From positions 4,029,813 through 4,093,812 of the forward strand of contig CM028909.1 of assembly GCA_016801845.1 (NCBI GenBank): 64,000 nucleotides of DNA, given 5' to 3'. Of this stretch, positions 1 through 12,342 are shown in pieces. The translations under genes were made by a program, and so were the position numbers. Numbering within the stretch: position 1 is the stretch's first letter; each line of letters starts with the position of its first letter. This DNA is from Polydactylus sextarius (Eukaryota > Chordata > Actinopteri > Polynemidae). The notes beneath the pieces were generated by a model. That model had not been told where the DNA came from. It did not search any database and saw only the letters and a program-made list of their open reading frames with translations.

Positions 1-403
1 ATGAAGAATTAAGAAAAACAGTAAACATGTTAAGCTGAAGTCAGAAGAAGATTTGTTACTTAAATTTAACTGAATTAATTCAATTTTCACACAAACGAAG
101 CAGCTGTTTCTCCTGCAGGTCACTGCTCAGCACTGCAACGTCATTTTGGGGTGAAAATGATAAATGTGTGCAGGTTTTTCTCTGGCGCGGCTATAAACCA
201 TCCACCAATTTTGCACTTAGCCAGTCACTTTCAAAGCATCTGAAATTTATTGTGTAGTTTGTAGATAAAAACCCTTCACCCTTAACTCTTTCTTTCTAAG
301 TTTGTGTATGTGTGTCCTCACTTTTCTTAAGGCAGGAAATAACAGCAAATGAAAGCACCACTGAACAAACTTTAGAGTTTAAAGGGGATAGTTTATGTTA
401 TTT
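1..403. other. unannotated AT-rich sequence
   Basis: I see no open frame, RNA-like fold, long repeat or transposon end here. It ends in AT-rich sequence leading into the LINE-tail repeat that follows. Confidence 0.5.
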
Positions 404-407
404 TTAG

Positions 408-682
408 AATAAAATAAAATATTTTTATTTCTTCCTCAAGGGGAAATGTATCTGTTTGACAGCATAAATAAATCACAAAAATATAGATAAACAGGAAATA
501 AAAAAAGGAAATAACAGAAAAAATAAATAAATAGTTTATATAACAAGAAAATGTGCAAGTCTCCAGACATGAGGTTGAAGTGTTAAGTGTTGTGAGGTTG
601 TGGGTGTGACGTTAACAGCTGAGACATGACACAGTTCACCAGTAGTTGTAGCGTCGGCCGACAGCGAGTTGTCACGATGACT
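408..682 (-). repeat. LINE-tail-like repeat, family A, copy 1
   Basis: Read on the minus strand, this matches two other places in the window (14988-15108 and 58980-59183). It ends in a tail of the type 'TTTCCCCTTGAGG' followed by an AATAAA-rich stretch, which is typical of the 3' ends of fish non-LTR retrotransposons. The inner part (about 645-675) holds about 30 bases identical in copy 3, centred on the palindrome GTCGGCCGAC. Short open frames across it are shadows of the repeat. The LINE clade is not certain. Confidence 0.55.
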
Positions 683-889
683 GTTTTAAAATCGCTGCAT
701 CGTCTCCCCGTACGCTTCAGGATCGATTTTAAGGTTCTTTTACAATTCTTTAGATGTTTTAATGGTCTCTTATTTATCTGAACTACTTTTACCATATCAA
801 CCATACCCTGAGGTCCTCCGGCCTTTTAAACGTTCAAAAAGTCAGATCAAAAACATACGGGGAGGCGGCTTCAGTTATTATGGACCCCT

Positions 890-1066
890 AAAATAATAAT
901 AATAATAAATAATAGATTAAATATGACAAGGTGCCCAATTTAAAAAAGTACAAAAAAATCAAGGAAATCAATTAAAAGCCTAATTAAAAAGGTGAGTTTT
1001 GAGCCTCTTCTTAAAAATATCAACAGTCTCTACAGCCCTGAGGTTCTCCAGCCGGCTGTTCCACTA
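890..1066 (-). mobile_element. LINE fragment: end of ORF2 and 3' UTR (L2/CR1-like)
   Basis: On the minus strand the sequence reads WNSRLENLRAVETVDIF and then KKRLKTHLFN followed by stop codons. This is the usual C-terminus of the reverse-transcriptase ORF of fish L2/CR1-type LINEs (family form LWNSLP...FKKRLKTHLF). The AT-rich sequence down to about 890 is the 3' UTR. The upstream side is truncated near 1066, so only the last 25 or so codons survive. It is a dead 5'-truncated copy. Confidence 0.65.
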
Positions 1067-1403
1067 TCGGTATATGTTTTACTTCATGTGTCTTAATGCC
1101 TATCTTTATATTCTTTTTTATTTCTTATTGATCTATTTCTTATCAAATTTTACTGTTTTAGTTATACAGTTTTTAGCTCCTGTGTTTCCTCATGGGGCTG
1201 GGAGCTGCCCTTGGTCTGCCTGTGGGGGCGCTGTCCTGCCCTGGGTGGCCAGAGGACTCATCTTGGTGTGGGACCTCCTGTCCCTGTAGTCGTGGGCCGT
1301 GACCCTCTCAGCACAGTCGGCCTCCAGAGGTGGTTTTCTCCTACCACAGGTCTCGGTGCAGACCATGTCTCTTTGATGATAGCTAGTGTGTGTGGCTGTG
1401 AAC

Positions 1404-1476
1404 TTGTCTGTGTGTGTGTGTGTGTGCATATGTGTATGTATGTACGTGTGTGTGTGTCTCTGTATGTACCTGTTGT
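1404..1476. repeat. imperfect TG-rich microsatellite
   Basis: A broken (TG)n tract with TATG and CG interruptions. The interruptions suggest an old, slowly mutating repeat. The flanking GC-richer block (about 1190-1400) has no ORF I trust. Confidence 0.75.
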
Positions 1477-1650
1477 TGTTGGTCTCATTAGCAGACTAAT
1501 GAGACAACAGACTAACAGACTCAGGCTGATGGAGGTGCTGGTCAGTCAGTGACTTATCTCCAACATTTCACAGACACGGTCGCATCTTGCTGCTGAAATT
1601 ACTGACCACAACAATCACTATGACAACCAGTAACAGTGTTTTTGGCTTAA

Positions 1651-2283
1651 AGTGATGGTCCGGAGTAAGATGAACCCAGGATCTATTTCACCAGGAATAC
1701 GAGTCAAACTCCCCCCAAGAGATATTTTATGTTGGTTGAAGTAATATCAAGTTTGACCATCTTTTGTTTTCACAACCAAATAGTATTTAAACAGCTGGGG
1801 CAGCCAGCCAAACGTATCTAAACTGTCATTTTTTAACCACTAATAAAACTCAAAATATCACTTCACTTCAGCAGCAGCATGAATAGGGTCCCTACACATA
1901 AACTGAAGTACTGATAACTTAGTAAGTGAACCCAGAGTTTATTAAAAAAAGACTGTTTTACAAGACTTACCCAACGTTATGTTTTCATAATAAATGGTCA
2001 TGAAGGGTGTTCCAGATCAGCAGATTCATCATTTTCTCAGTCTTCATGGACACATCAGCCTGTTGTTCAGGAAAATGACAAATCTGGATCACATCTGGAC
2101 CAACATAAAACCAACATCTTCTTGGCTTTTTGTTAGTTTTATTTTGATTCGTGGGACTTCATCCTATAAGATCAGCCATTTTTTACCAACATCTGGACCA
2201 ACATAAAACATCTCCTGAGGGAGTGTTCAACTCATAGTCGTGGTGAAATAAACCCTGCGTTCAAATCACTCCAGACCATCACT
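1651..2283 (+). mobile_element. TTAA-flanked foldback MITE, copy 1 (piggyBac-like)
   Basis: The outer 80-90 bases at each end are inverted copies of each other, starting AGTGATGGTCCGGAGTAA on the left and ending with the complement of AGTGATGGTCTGGAGT on the right. TTAA precedes the left end (1647-1650) and CTAA follows the right end (2284-2287), which fits a TTAA target-site duplication with one mutation. The same family recurs at 23518, 24633 and 44939. A 22-base direct repeat lies inside (about 2089-2111 and 2187-2208). No transposase is encoded. TTAA targeting points to piggyBac-type mobilisation, but that superfamily call is inference. Confidence 0.7.
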
Positions 2284-2289
2284 CTAAGC

Positions 2290-3160
2290 TGCATGTGTTT
2301 ACTGAGGAACCAGCTCCAGTGATGAACAGTTCCTTCATGTATCTTTGCTTCATTTTTCATCCATCAGAATAAAAAATAAATGCGCTGCATGACACAATAT
2401 TCATTCTGAACTACATTCAATCTAGTTTGTGTAAATTCCCTGAAGACACCAAACACAAACAATCTAAGTATTTCAATCGCAGCCTTGAAAATGTCCAGAG
2501 CCCACGTCAGGTTGTGTTGTGTTGTAATATGTCTCTCAGTGTTGCACCTTGTGCTCATGTTCTTTTCATTCCATTTTTCCTTTAAGCTTCTCTGAGTTGT
2601 CGTTGTAATTTGTAGTATTTGTAATTTGTAGTATTTTGTATATGTAGTAATTTGTTGTTTTCCCACGACTCTGCCACTGTGCCGTTATAGATGGACGTTC
2701 TTTCCTGCACCATATGTTGTACTGAGAAAAATGTTCAGCTGGAAAAAAAAAGTTCCAACAGTGTGATTAATTACTCATTTGATATCAATCATATTAAAAC
2801 ATTACTGAAAATGAAAAAGGCTGACAGGCAGAAATGTCAATGATGCTGCGGCATGAAAGCTATTAAAGACAAAAGAAGGAAAAATTTAATTATGATAGAA
2901 ATTAAGAGTAAATGTCACTAAAACAAAGGTAATAAATAATCTAATTTACATGAGGCATCAGGTGGCTTCATAATGAGAGTGTGTATCTTTTAACTGTAAT
3001 ATCCAGACCTTGCATCCTTGTTTTTATTTAAGGATCTTCAACATCAATATTAAAAGAGTCTAGAAGACTGCTTCTTTTCTGCTTTTTGTTCCCGTGTCTG
3101 TAGCTGTTCAATGTCAGAACACCGAGTTACTCACCAAATGGCATTTTTGTATTTTTGCCA
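2290..3160. other. unannotated intergenic sequence
   Basis: AT-rich sequence without a credible ORF, SINE or transposon end. Repeated TTTGTAGTATTTGTAA motifs near 2610-2650 are simple low-complexity sequence. Confidence 0.45.
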
Positions 3161-3167
3161 TTTGCAG

Positions 3168-3247
3168 ATATTTGACCTGCCTGTGCTCGTTGCCAAAGTG
3201 CCAATGGAAGCACGAGCAGCAGCTGCACTAATGGTTGTGCAGAATAA
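3168..3247 (+). CDS. candidate 80-base coding exon, unrecognised
   Basis: A pyrimidine-rich acceptor (TTTTGCCATTTGCAG) ends at 3167 and a GTGAGG donor starts at 3248. The single open frame between them begins IFDLPVLVAKVPMEARA and continues AAALMVVQNK; another frame is closed by a stop. The composition is protein-like and less AT-biased than the surroundings. Against it, the donor is preceded by A rather than G, no partner exon was found, and I recognise no family. It may be chance or a transposon remnant. Confidence 0.2.
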
Positions 3248-3253
3248 GTGAGG

Positions 3254-4145
3254 AAGGCGACAGGTGTTAGTTTTCTCTTGGCTCATTAAAGCTCATTCAT
3301 GCTTCCTTTATGAACGTAAATAGGTACGTCTGTTTCAAACCTCCTCAAATGTCACTGCCTTTATATTCCCCGTGTGTGCTTTACGTTGACATGGTTGTTA
3401 AGCAAAACCTCCACTAGAGGACAGTTCAGAGTTCAGAGTTCACTTCCGAGTTTCAAGGTCCGAGCTCCATTATCATGATCTCTTCATGATAATAGGGAGG
3501 AGATCATGATAATGCACATTCTGAGACAGACACAAAAAGAGGTGCTGCAGTGTTGTGTGCAGTCATTAAATACATTGCAGCATGTGGACGACGATTTCTT
3601 CTTCTTTGTTCCTCTCGCTGGCATACATACATTCATACATATGCATATGAACACTGCCCCCATGGTTTCCATTCCGTGTCACTGCTCTGTTTGATGCGTT
3701 TGGCCACGTATCTGCAAACTCTCTGAACACGTACTAAATTACACACGAAATCAGTGAAGGCTCTGTCCATAAACATACCGTGAAGCTGCAAATAACAGCC
3801 GAGTGGCGAATAGACACCAGTCTCTTTTATTAGCCAGGGGCAGCAACACATTTGGGCCATAAACGTTTGATTTTCTCCTTGTTGAATTTAGCTCATTCTA
3901 ACTCCCCTGCACCCAGACCAGAGCACGTGAGCAGAGCGTTTGAAATATAGTCGGAGCTCGGCGCAGGTTTTTATCCAATGACCAGGATGATCGCTCCGTC
4001 TCGCTCCAGTTCTGCTCTGATACCGCTCACACCACGGGTCTAGAGCATGCACAGGGCTGTGTGCACTTTTAAAAATCCAGGCTTCATTGGGCTGTGTGCA
4101 TTTAAAGACCAGGCTGACAGCTGATACCGTACATGCACCGCACCT
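3254..4145. other. mostly unannotated; low-confidence foldback near 3914-4046
   Basis: Most of this interval shows nothing identifiable. From 3914 to 4046 the ends are loosely inverted around GAGCAGAGCG- and CGCTCAC-type motifs, which resembles a decayed small DNA element, and a TGGGCTGTGTGCA motif is repeated nearby (about 4051-4101). I could not define true ends. Confidence 0.3.
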
Positions 4146-4149
4146 TGCG

Positions 4150-4290
4150 GTACTTGAAAGTGAAAGTGATTCCACACAACGAAATCTGACCTCTGCATTT
4201 ATCCCATCACCCATGTGAGCAGGGAGTAGCTACGCTGCGCCCTGAGGAGCGTGAGTGGGGATGGTACCTTGCTCAACGGTACCTCATAAC
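4150..4290. repeat. dispersed fish repeat fragment
   Basis: The order 'CACACAACGAAAT ... CTCTGCATTTATCCCATC ... GAGCAGGGAG ... GCTGCGCCCTGAGGAGC ... TACCTTGCTCAACGGTACCTC' matches from memory a very common dispersed repeat of percomorph genomes, which reads 'CTCTGCATTTAACCCATCC ... CTTGCTCAAGGGCACCTC'. The clade of the parent element cannot be told from this piece. Confidence 0.5.
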
Positions 4291-4294
4291 TGGA

Positions 4295-5720
4295 CATTCA
4301 CTGTTGATCTGAAGTCTTGACATTTCCAACCAGATCTTTTGGAGATGAGCTGCACGTATCTGTCTCTATCTCTGCATCTATAAATGTATATAAATACAGT
4401 CCATTTTCCTGTGGGAGCTTCTACTTTCATTGCTTGTTGTAGCAGTTCAGTCCTTAATGTCAGTTCCTCCTTAGATCTCATTTTAAGGGTTTAGGGTCAT
4501 CTCGTCTCTCTGTTACTTGTTAGACAGGCTTCACCATTTCAGCACTGGACTTAGTTTGACCATTCATTTGCACAACAGATTTCCAGGAAAGAAGATATGA
4601 ATGTAATCCAGTGTTAGTTAATTTCATACACTTTTCTTCACTGATTCCAGCCTCAATATGTTCATTTACTGCAACACACTCAACTATCAAACAATGAGGT
4701 GCTATTAGTTGGTCCAAAATACATCCATAAGGTTTATTTTTGCTTTTTCCATTCCTTTACGTGCAGTTTAAGAGAATCATGAAAATTTTGTGTGAATTGA
4801 TTGGATTTTGATGATGAAATTTGCTGCCGTCGTAATTCTGATTCTGGAATTCTATGCTCACATGTTCATTCTATTCTTCTGTGCTTGTTGAATCTTGTCA
4901 TGGACCAAAAAGTGAAGAGATGATGTTGGGGATGATGTTGCTGCTAAAGGGAATAAAATCTCAGACACTAGAAGTTTCATAGACAAAGTCAACACACACT
5001 GATTCTTCCTCTGGCAGTGTGACAAGCTAACCAAGTGCAGCAGTGCTGATGTGTAAGCAAAGAAATCTTCCACTCCTCCGCGCTAACAAGCAGGCTAACC
5101 AGTCCCTCTACACCTTGACAACTCTATTAACTAGACGAAAACTGTCTGAGCCATGTTTCACCCCGGTCATCCTGAAGGAGGAGAGGATACAGAGGAGACA
5201 GAGGGAGAAAATGATGTGAAACACTAAATGTGAAAACTGGTGAGATGCAGCATGTAGAGCTGGAAAAAAAAACAAAACAAGATACAAACAAACAAATAAT
5301 AAGTGTGTAGGAGTAGAAGACGGACTGAAGCAGTTTACAGTTGTTATCTGTGTCAGGCACCAACAAAGCAACTGAACTTAAACAGGCTCTATTTTCTACA
5401 GATACAAATAAAAAAACATGCTTATTCTGTCAATTCTTCTGTATTTCACGTGAATTCAGTAGTGTGACATCAAAGCAGGTTTCATATTCAATTTATTTGC
5501 TCTGCCCTTTCATCATGCTACCACCTCAGCACACTGCAGCCTCCACTTATACAACCTGTGTAGCGCATCTCTTCACACAGTCAACCACAGCCTCCACATC
5601 ATCCTGTTTGATCTGGATACATCCTGTGATCACTGTGTCATCTGAACATTCCTGAACAAACATGTCAGATCCTGGTGTTGGAAGTCCAGTTTGAACAGGA
5701 CTGTTTCCTGCGATGCTCAG
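4295..5720. other. unannotated intergenic sequence
   Basis: I find no gene or transposon end. Several open frames of 60-90 codons occur on the minus strand, but their composition is skewed and they lack splice context. Sequence around 5500-5660 is slightly richer in GC but not structured. Confidence 0.45.
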
Positions 5721-5724
5721 AAAC

Positions 5725-6335
5725 AATGTTGTATATTAACCAAGTACTAATACTTAACTACTTTACTTTAGGAGAATCAGTACTTCACTACATTTCGTAA
5801 TTTATCTTAACTTAACACTTTTACATACATGTTCACAATTAGTTAAAGTAAAGTATCTAAGTCGACCTGTGACTGTTTAGACCATCAACACCATGTTTGA
5901 GGGTTGATGGAGGCTCCATCTTAAAGGTGGATGATGGAGAAACTTCAACAAAATATCAATATCAAAGAGAAATTTAGTGAAAAAAGAACAAGTTTAGTTC
6001 TTTAGTTCAGACTCAAGACATTGTCTATGAAGATTGTTGTAGCTCCATGTTTTAAAGTGCTGGATAAACTTCATAATATTCTTCTGTTTTTATTAACATG
6101 TACTTGTACTTTTACTTTTATTACTTTAGTACATTTAATTATAGATTACTTGTCATACTTAAGTACAGTAAATACTAGATACTTTAAGACTTTTACTGGA
6201 GAATCATTCTAGTCACTGACTTGAACTTCTTGAACTTCAAGTTATTTTTTGGTCGAGTATCTGTACTTCTACTCTAGTGTCTGTACTTCTACTCTAGTGT
6301 CTGGTAGGACTTTCAAATACTTTACACAACACTGG
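5725..6335. mobile_element. non-autonomous DNA transposon remnant (AAGTACTTTA-type fish element)
   Basis: The interval is dense in AAGTACT/AGTACTT words in both orientations. It starts near AATGTTGTATATTAACCAAG and ends near ACTTTACACAACACTG, so the termini are roughly inverted (CAGTGTTGT-type). This composition matches a well-known percomorph repeat built of tandem 'acttttactttagtac' blocks. A 20-base unit, CTGTACTTCTACTCTAGTGT, is repeated twice near 6260-6300. No transposase and no clear target-site duplication are visible. A hAT assignment is plausible but unproven. Confidence 0.5.
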
Positions 6336-6539
6336 TCAAGACCATTTCAGACACACAGTCCTCCAGCTGGACAAACTGCAGTCGTCTGCCGTCAGATGGT
6401 CTAAGCACCAATATTCTCTCTATAAACAAACTGTACATGGTCTTGTTGCATGTTCAACCTGTGATCTGAGCAGCACAGATCACAGGTGGCAGCTGCTCCA
6501 GAGTCTTGACTCAGTGTTTGAATTCATTCATCTTGGCCA

Positions 6540-7180
6540 CGTGACCTCATGACAAGAGGTCACAGAAGAGGGACACTCCCTCGCTGGACACTCCTGATGA
6601 AGATACACTGGACCTGCATCGTCCCTGAGCTCTGCTTTGACCTCCTTAGTCATAAAGAACAGGAGGAGGTGGTCACCTCATGGCTGCAGCTGCTGACTCA
6701 CATAGTTACAACAGAAAAAACAAAGTTTACTATGATGGATTACCTGTTTGTAGAAGACTCAAGCCTCTGTGAGCTGCTTTCCATTATTCTACATGGTTTT
6801 CAGGTGCGGTGAAGCAGCATTTAGCAGTTATGCTGCTCACAACTGGAACAAACTACCAGCAGAAGTGAAATCAGCTCCAACTCTAAGCACTTTTAAACCC
6901 AGGTTAAAAACATTTCGTGTGCTTATGGCTGAACTCTTTTAAAAAAATTTTAATCATAATCCTGAGATTTGTTTAATGTTTCAAATTGTTTTTATATCTG
7001 CTGTTTTAATGATTTTAAATGTCATTCTTTAATTATTGTTTTAATTTCTATATATTCTTTAATTAAATTTTCTTTTCTCTTTTTTTTTTTTTGATTTTCT
7101 GAATTTCCAATGTGTTTCCTTGCCTCTGCACAGCACTATGAATTGCCTTGTGTATGAATTGTGCTATATAAATAAACACA
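6540..7180 (+). mobile_element. L2-type LINE 3' end with ORF2 C-terminus
   Basis: The frame around 6806-6942 reads EAAFSSYAAHNWNKLPAEVK, then SAPTLSTFKPRLKTF and a stop at 6940-6942. This is the conserved tail of the reverse-transcriptase ORF in fish L2/CR1 LINEs. The 3' UTR ends around 7135-7175 with TGAATTGCCTTGTGTATGAA and GTGCTATATAAATAAA, the classic L2-type terminus. The polypyrimidine run at 7079-7094 is part of the UTR. The 5' side is heavily decayed. Confidence 0.7.
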
Positions 7181-7184
7181 GCTC

Positions 7185-10100
7185 ATTGTGCCACTGCCAT
7201 TTTCCCTTTATCATCGATTCCTCATTCGCTGAAGGAAGCCTGCTCTGTTTCAGCAGCACTCTCCTCCCTCATCATCTCTCCATCAGCTCTGTTAGCTTCT
7301 CTCTCTCTGCCGTGTGGCGCGGAGCAGCCTGACAGGTGTAGCTGCAGCTGGAGCGTCTGAGCTTTAAAGGACAGAAACAGCTCAGACATGAAGGGTAGAG
7401 GAGAGAGCAAACTGTTGCTTCAGATCAAACCTGCTCTCAAGAGGAACCACTCAGACAAAGATGACAGCAGAGACAGACAATAGATATGTCTCAATGTTAG
7501 TTGTTGAAAACTTTATTTGTTCGGCGGCGCAAAAATAAAAAATGTGTTCTCGACATTCAAACTCTCTGTTCATTATATTTTCTATTGCAACCATCAGACC
7601 AACAACAACACTCACTTATTAGGTTTCACAATAAGTCCATTCAAAAAGAGCATGTGACTCAGTTCTAATTCGACCGTTAAAGCAACAATCAAAGTGTTCA
7701 GGTAGACCTTGAATTTATCATTTATATATATACGTAGATGTGGTGAGCTCAGTGGTGATCGACATGTTGCACTGCCATCTTCAGACTACTGGCGCTGACA
7801 GGAAAATACATCCCAGGTAAAAATGCTCCACATTTAGTGGCAATGTGACCGACTCAGACTCACAGAGGGAAATACCCACTAGATATAGTCTATGAGAGAG
7901 CTCTGTGAGAAACGCTGATATATGTTACATAAAAAAAAAGTCAAGAGTAAATATCAGAGTTGCTTTTCCCCAATTAGAAGGATGACATCTTGTTGATTCA
8001 TCTCAGCTAACGTAGAAGGAAACGTGCGAAGCTAAAAAATACTATGACCTCACCACTAGATGGGAGAAAATCTTATACATTATCTCTTTAAGGACAAAAT
8101 ATCAACTTTGCATACAAAGTAAATTATCCTCAGTCAAACATGAATATAATAATCACATTTCATGTCATGATTTAAACGTTTCTTGGGTTTAATATTTCAA
8201 TGACCTTTTCTCCACCACCACCACCCTCAGGACATTTAGCAAAACTACTTGCAAGCCAACAAAAAAATTGTGTCTAATGTATTGTTTCCAAGGCTTGTGT
8301 TCTGTCAGCTGTACTTTATTAATCTAAAGAAACGTCGTGCAAACATCCAGTGTCAGTTTATGTTGTGTAATATCTGTTGCCCTGAGGCAGGTTTGGACTA
8401 TTGGTGTCCTCATCTTTTCCATCTACTTCTCTGAAGTGGTCTCATTTCGTATCAGTGTCACTGTGTCGGTCACCCTGTTATCATGCGTATGTGTATTTCT
8501 GAGCGATGATGCGAGTCGTTCTATCTTTTTAGGAAACGCCCTTGGCGTTCATCTGCCTGACAATATTTCGTGCTTCTGTGAGCAAATGTTGCAACAGGCT
8601 GTAACAGTTATTCTCAGCTGAGCTGTTCCCCGGTGAGTAGGAGCACATGACATTTTTAAAGCTGCATCAATCTGTTTTTACAACTTCAAAAAATAAAATT
8701 GATCAATATAACAGTTTGAGAGTAAATGTTTATAGTAGTAATTCTTTATGACTTACTCATGTAGCCAAAGAACATGCTGCTAACATCCAGCAGGCTCTAT
8801 TTTCTGTTTTAAAGCAGATTTGATGCAACGTTGCCAACATTGTTCACTGTTTGATCAGTGTGATGTGAGGTGAAGTATCAACCTTGTAATTTCCTTGAGG
8901 ATAGACACTGCTCCTTGTATTATTACCTTCACCTCCTAACAACTGCTGCAGCTCAGAAAGATGAAGAGGTGAATCATCCAGTGACTCAACATGAAGTGAA
9001 ACTCAATCTGGTTTATTCAGCCAAGTTCAACTATGTGACTTTTAGCCCTCATTTTCTGCTCAGCAACAGTTTGGTGATTGCTACTGGGATCTGCTCAAAG
9101 TTGTGATTCAAGTCACAAATCCCTGTAGTATCGACTGTTACCTCGCAGGTTAACTATCTGCACCAGGCTCAGGCGTTATAGTGAAAATATTGTCTATTGC
9201 TGTACGATAAAATGCAGACGATTTGTTTTTTTTTTTTTAATATACTGTCAAAGATCAATATCTGCATTTTAATTCAACTCACAGAAAAGACAGTGAAGTG
9301 ATTTTATTGTAGTGCAGCACGTGTACAACCAGATGGCTCAATACAGACTGACCACTTCAACAGGCAGCCTCAGCAAAGTCTCAGTGGAGGATGGAGGCTA
9401 CAAGTGATAATAACAGAGAACTGGGGCTGAGACTGAGTTTATTTATGTGAATAATTTGCAATTGACGCGTCAAAAAAAAAAAAAAAAACAACATAACTGT
9501 GTCCAGTACTAGCGCAGGAAACGATTCCCCGGAGCCACAAACAGGAAAAGCTTAAACACTGGCTTCTAAAGAGTGAGAATATTTTACTAGTTACCAACCG
9601 TTCAGTAAAATACAGATTTGTTTTGTCTGCTGTCCTCTCTGGATTCAGACTGACGTATCTAGTGATTGTGAAGCAGCAGACTGGACTAATGAAAAGTTAA
9701 CAGTTTTAACTTGGTTCCCTCAGAGTTTGGGACATATGCACCTGTAAGTGCACATGTTGTTACATGACATTTTATGTGAAACATAAAAGTAAACATTAAC
9801 ATGAAGTAAACATTCATTTGCTGAATCAAAGTTACTGATCACTAATTGTTTTAGCCCGTCTTTAGCGTTTTCCATTACTCCATTGCACTACTTGCTAGTT
9901 GTTTCTAATATTAAATGATAAAGGAGACAGAGAACAGTTGAACAGGGTTTTGATCCTTGTTCTGTGATGTGACATAGACACAATAACATGTGGTTGGATG
10001 TGTAAACACCTCAGAAGCTTCATAAAAACCTCTCAGAAAGATTTTTTTAGGAGGTTTTAAACGTGTAATTTTGCACCTATTTGGCATCTTTTCTGTCTTT

Positions 10101-12340
10101 ATTATTATGAAATGAAAGAACTTGACACTGATTGGCTCTTCACTGTCACTCAAATGACTGTAACTTCGCTGGCTTCAGTACACAAACAGACCATCTTTTT
10201 ACAGCTAATCACCTTTGAAGGGGAGGAAACAGAGTCAGAGTGGGGGGGCAGTGAGATACATTTGATGTCACAAACAACCATTTTTGAAATTGACCCATTT
10301 TCTAGAGGACGTTTCTAAAAGAGAAATTTCTATGAAAATACAATGTTCAGAATTTCTAGGACCTTTTACATGTTCCTGAATGCGGGTTAATGACTGTTCT
10401 ACAACAAAGATGAAGTTAAAGCGGTTTTTGATTCTCTGTCACCTTTCAAATGTTTGAAATGTTGAAAAGAAGCCGAAGTTACATCAATCTACTTCCAGTC
10501 CATTGGTCCTATGCTCATAAAAATTATGAACGAGAGAGATGTAAAAGTTTTTTTCTGGTGCTGTTTGTACTTTGTACTGTACTTCTTTGTGTGAGACCAC
10601 ATAGTGGACTACAACGCTGACAGCTAACGTTAGCTTAGCAGCAGCTACTCTACCTAGGAAAACATGTCACCTGGTGAGAAGCCGGGAAGAGACGGGTTTG
10701 GTTTGTTTGGTTTGTAGTCGAACCATATAAATATCAAACATTTATATTTCTGTCTCAGACCAGATGTTGTACTCTTCTCTAAAATCATCATGCATCATGG
10801 TCGTGACCTGATGAAAACCACCGGTGGTTAGGAAATGTGAAACCTTTTGGTGAAAGACCTTTTGTCAATGACCAGTTTTGAAGCATGAAAACCACAAGGA
10901 TCTTAAGATTTACAATGAAAAGATAAGTTGTGTCGAGTGACCAGTACAACAATCAGACAACGTCACGTAGTATGATCTTGGCCTCACTTGTTCAAGACAG
11001 TTCCTCACCATGTGCAACCATGGTGGATTAGACACAACACTGACGTGTCTAAATTCAGAGTCGTCATCCATTCTGGCCCTGTTCTTTTATGTAAACAAAA
11101 TGCCACCATTATAGTAAGATGGGTACAACTTTAAATTATTTAACATCCTTGAGAGATTGCAAAGGATGAATGAACGCTTTATTATATAGTCTGTTTTAAA
11201 CACGATACATCTCCAGAGTCTCTTGGACAAACATACAGAAGACAAATGTACAAACTTGTTTCTGAGAAATTTGGTCGTTATGAACCTTCACCAACCCTGA
11301 ATATGTAGCTCCAAACAAAAATACATATTTCATTTCACTGCATCACCCACAGCAGCTATTTCTGTTTCATAATTCAACAAGACTGTGTTTGTGATTTCAT
11401 AAATATGTACATTAAATTTTAAGCACAAAATCACCAGAACATAAACATGAGGTATTTAAAGTTGTGTTTACTTTTCTATGGAGCTGTTCATTTACTGTGC
11501 GTCACCGTGTGTTTGTGCAGTAGGACTGTTTTGGCAGCAGATAACAGGACTCATACATGTTTCTGTAGATGGATAGTTCTGGTTATCAACACCTTTGACA
11601 ACAAGTTGGCTGTTGAAGTCGTAACGTGAAAACTGAGTGTTAATCCATCTACTGCAGGAAGCTGGAGCCACTGAAACATCTTCAACAACTGTGAATCTGA
11701 GTAGGATAAGATGACACAGGTTGTTGTGTTGTTGGGTTGTTTAATAATTGACAAAATCAAGACACTCTTTTTTCCAGTAGTCCCTCATTTATGTTTATCT
11801 TATTAACACCAGGAACAGGAAGTTCTTTCAAAGCCAAGTGTTGATTAATTGTGGAAATGTTGCAGCCATAAAACAACACGCCGCCTTAGATCCCTGGTGT
11901 TAATTGATTTTTGGACACTATAGGAGACGACTTATATCATAACCAACCTTCAGGGGGTGAAGACTTGTTGTCTGTCTTTATGTAAAATCCATAGTTTAAA
12001 CACGACCATTAAAATATGGTATTTTTTCACAGTTACTACAAATCTATTTATGCTCATGTTCACAAATCAATACATGGGTTTGAAATCTCAAACAATGAAA
12101 AAACCATGTCCAAATGTTGTGAGACTGGTCTGATATGTTCAGGTACATTTTTCTGTCTGGTTTCCAAATAACTACTCATCTATTTGGGACATGTGCATTT
12201 GATGGTGACACTATTATGGATTTTTTCCAACCAATACTAGATTTACCCATTTTGGAGAGTAAAATTATTCCCATTATGGATATCTGAATATTATTCTATG
12301 GTGTTTATAATTAGAATTATTATAAGAACTAACTCTACGA
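7185..12340. other. largely unannotated 5.1-kb interval
   Basis: No conserved gene is evident. Notes: 7230-7490 is GC-richer and contains a 31-codon ATG frame (7388-7483) with no splice donor. 8534-8631 has a good acceptor and a strong GTGAGT donor but stops in all three frames, so at most it is a non-coding exon. 9471-9488 is an A-run. 10100-10330 resembles a dispersed fish element (ACTTGACACTGATTGG, then TTTCTAGAGGACGTTTCT). 10620-10680 carries the common GCTAACGTTAGC palindrome followed by a short ATG frame. The rest is featureless AT-rich sequence. Confidence 0.4.
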
Positions 12341-12342
12341 TG

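Noticed and set aside
7388..7483. 31-codon ATG frame (MKGRGESKLLLQIKPALKRN...)
   Set aside because: Plausible composition but too short, with no donor and no recognised peptide family.
8534..8631. Exon-like segment with a good acceptor and a GTGAGT donor
   Set aside because: All three frames contain stops, so it cannot be an internal coding exon; a non-coding exon cannot be shown from sequence alone.
10620..10732. GCTAACGTTAGC palindrome with an ATG frame MSPGEKPGRDGFGLFGL
   Set aside because: The palindrome is a very common word in fish DNA and the frame is only 17 codons; no gene support.
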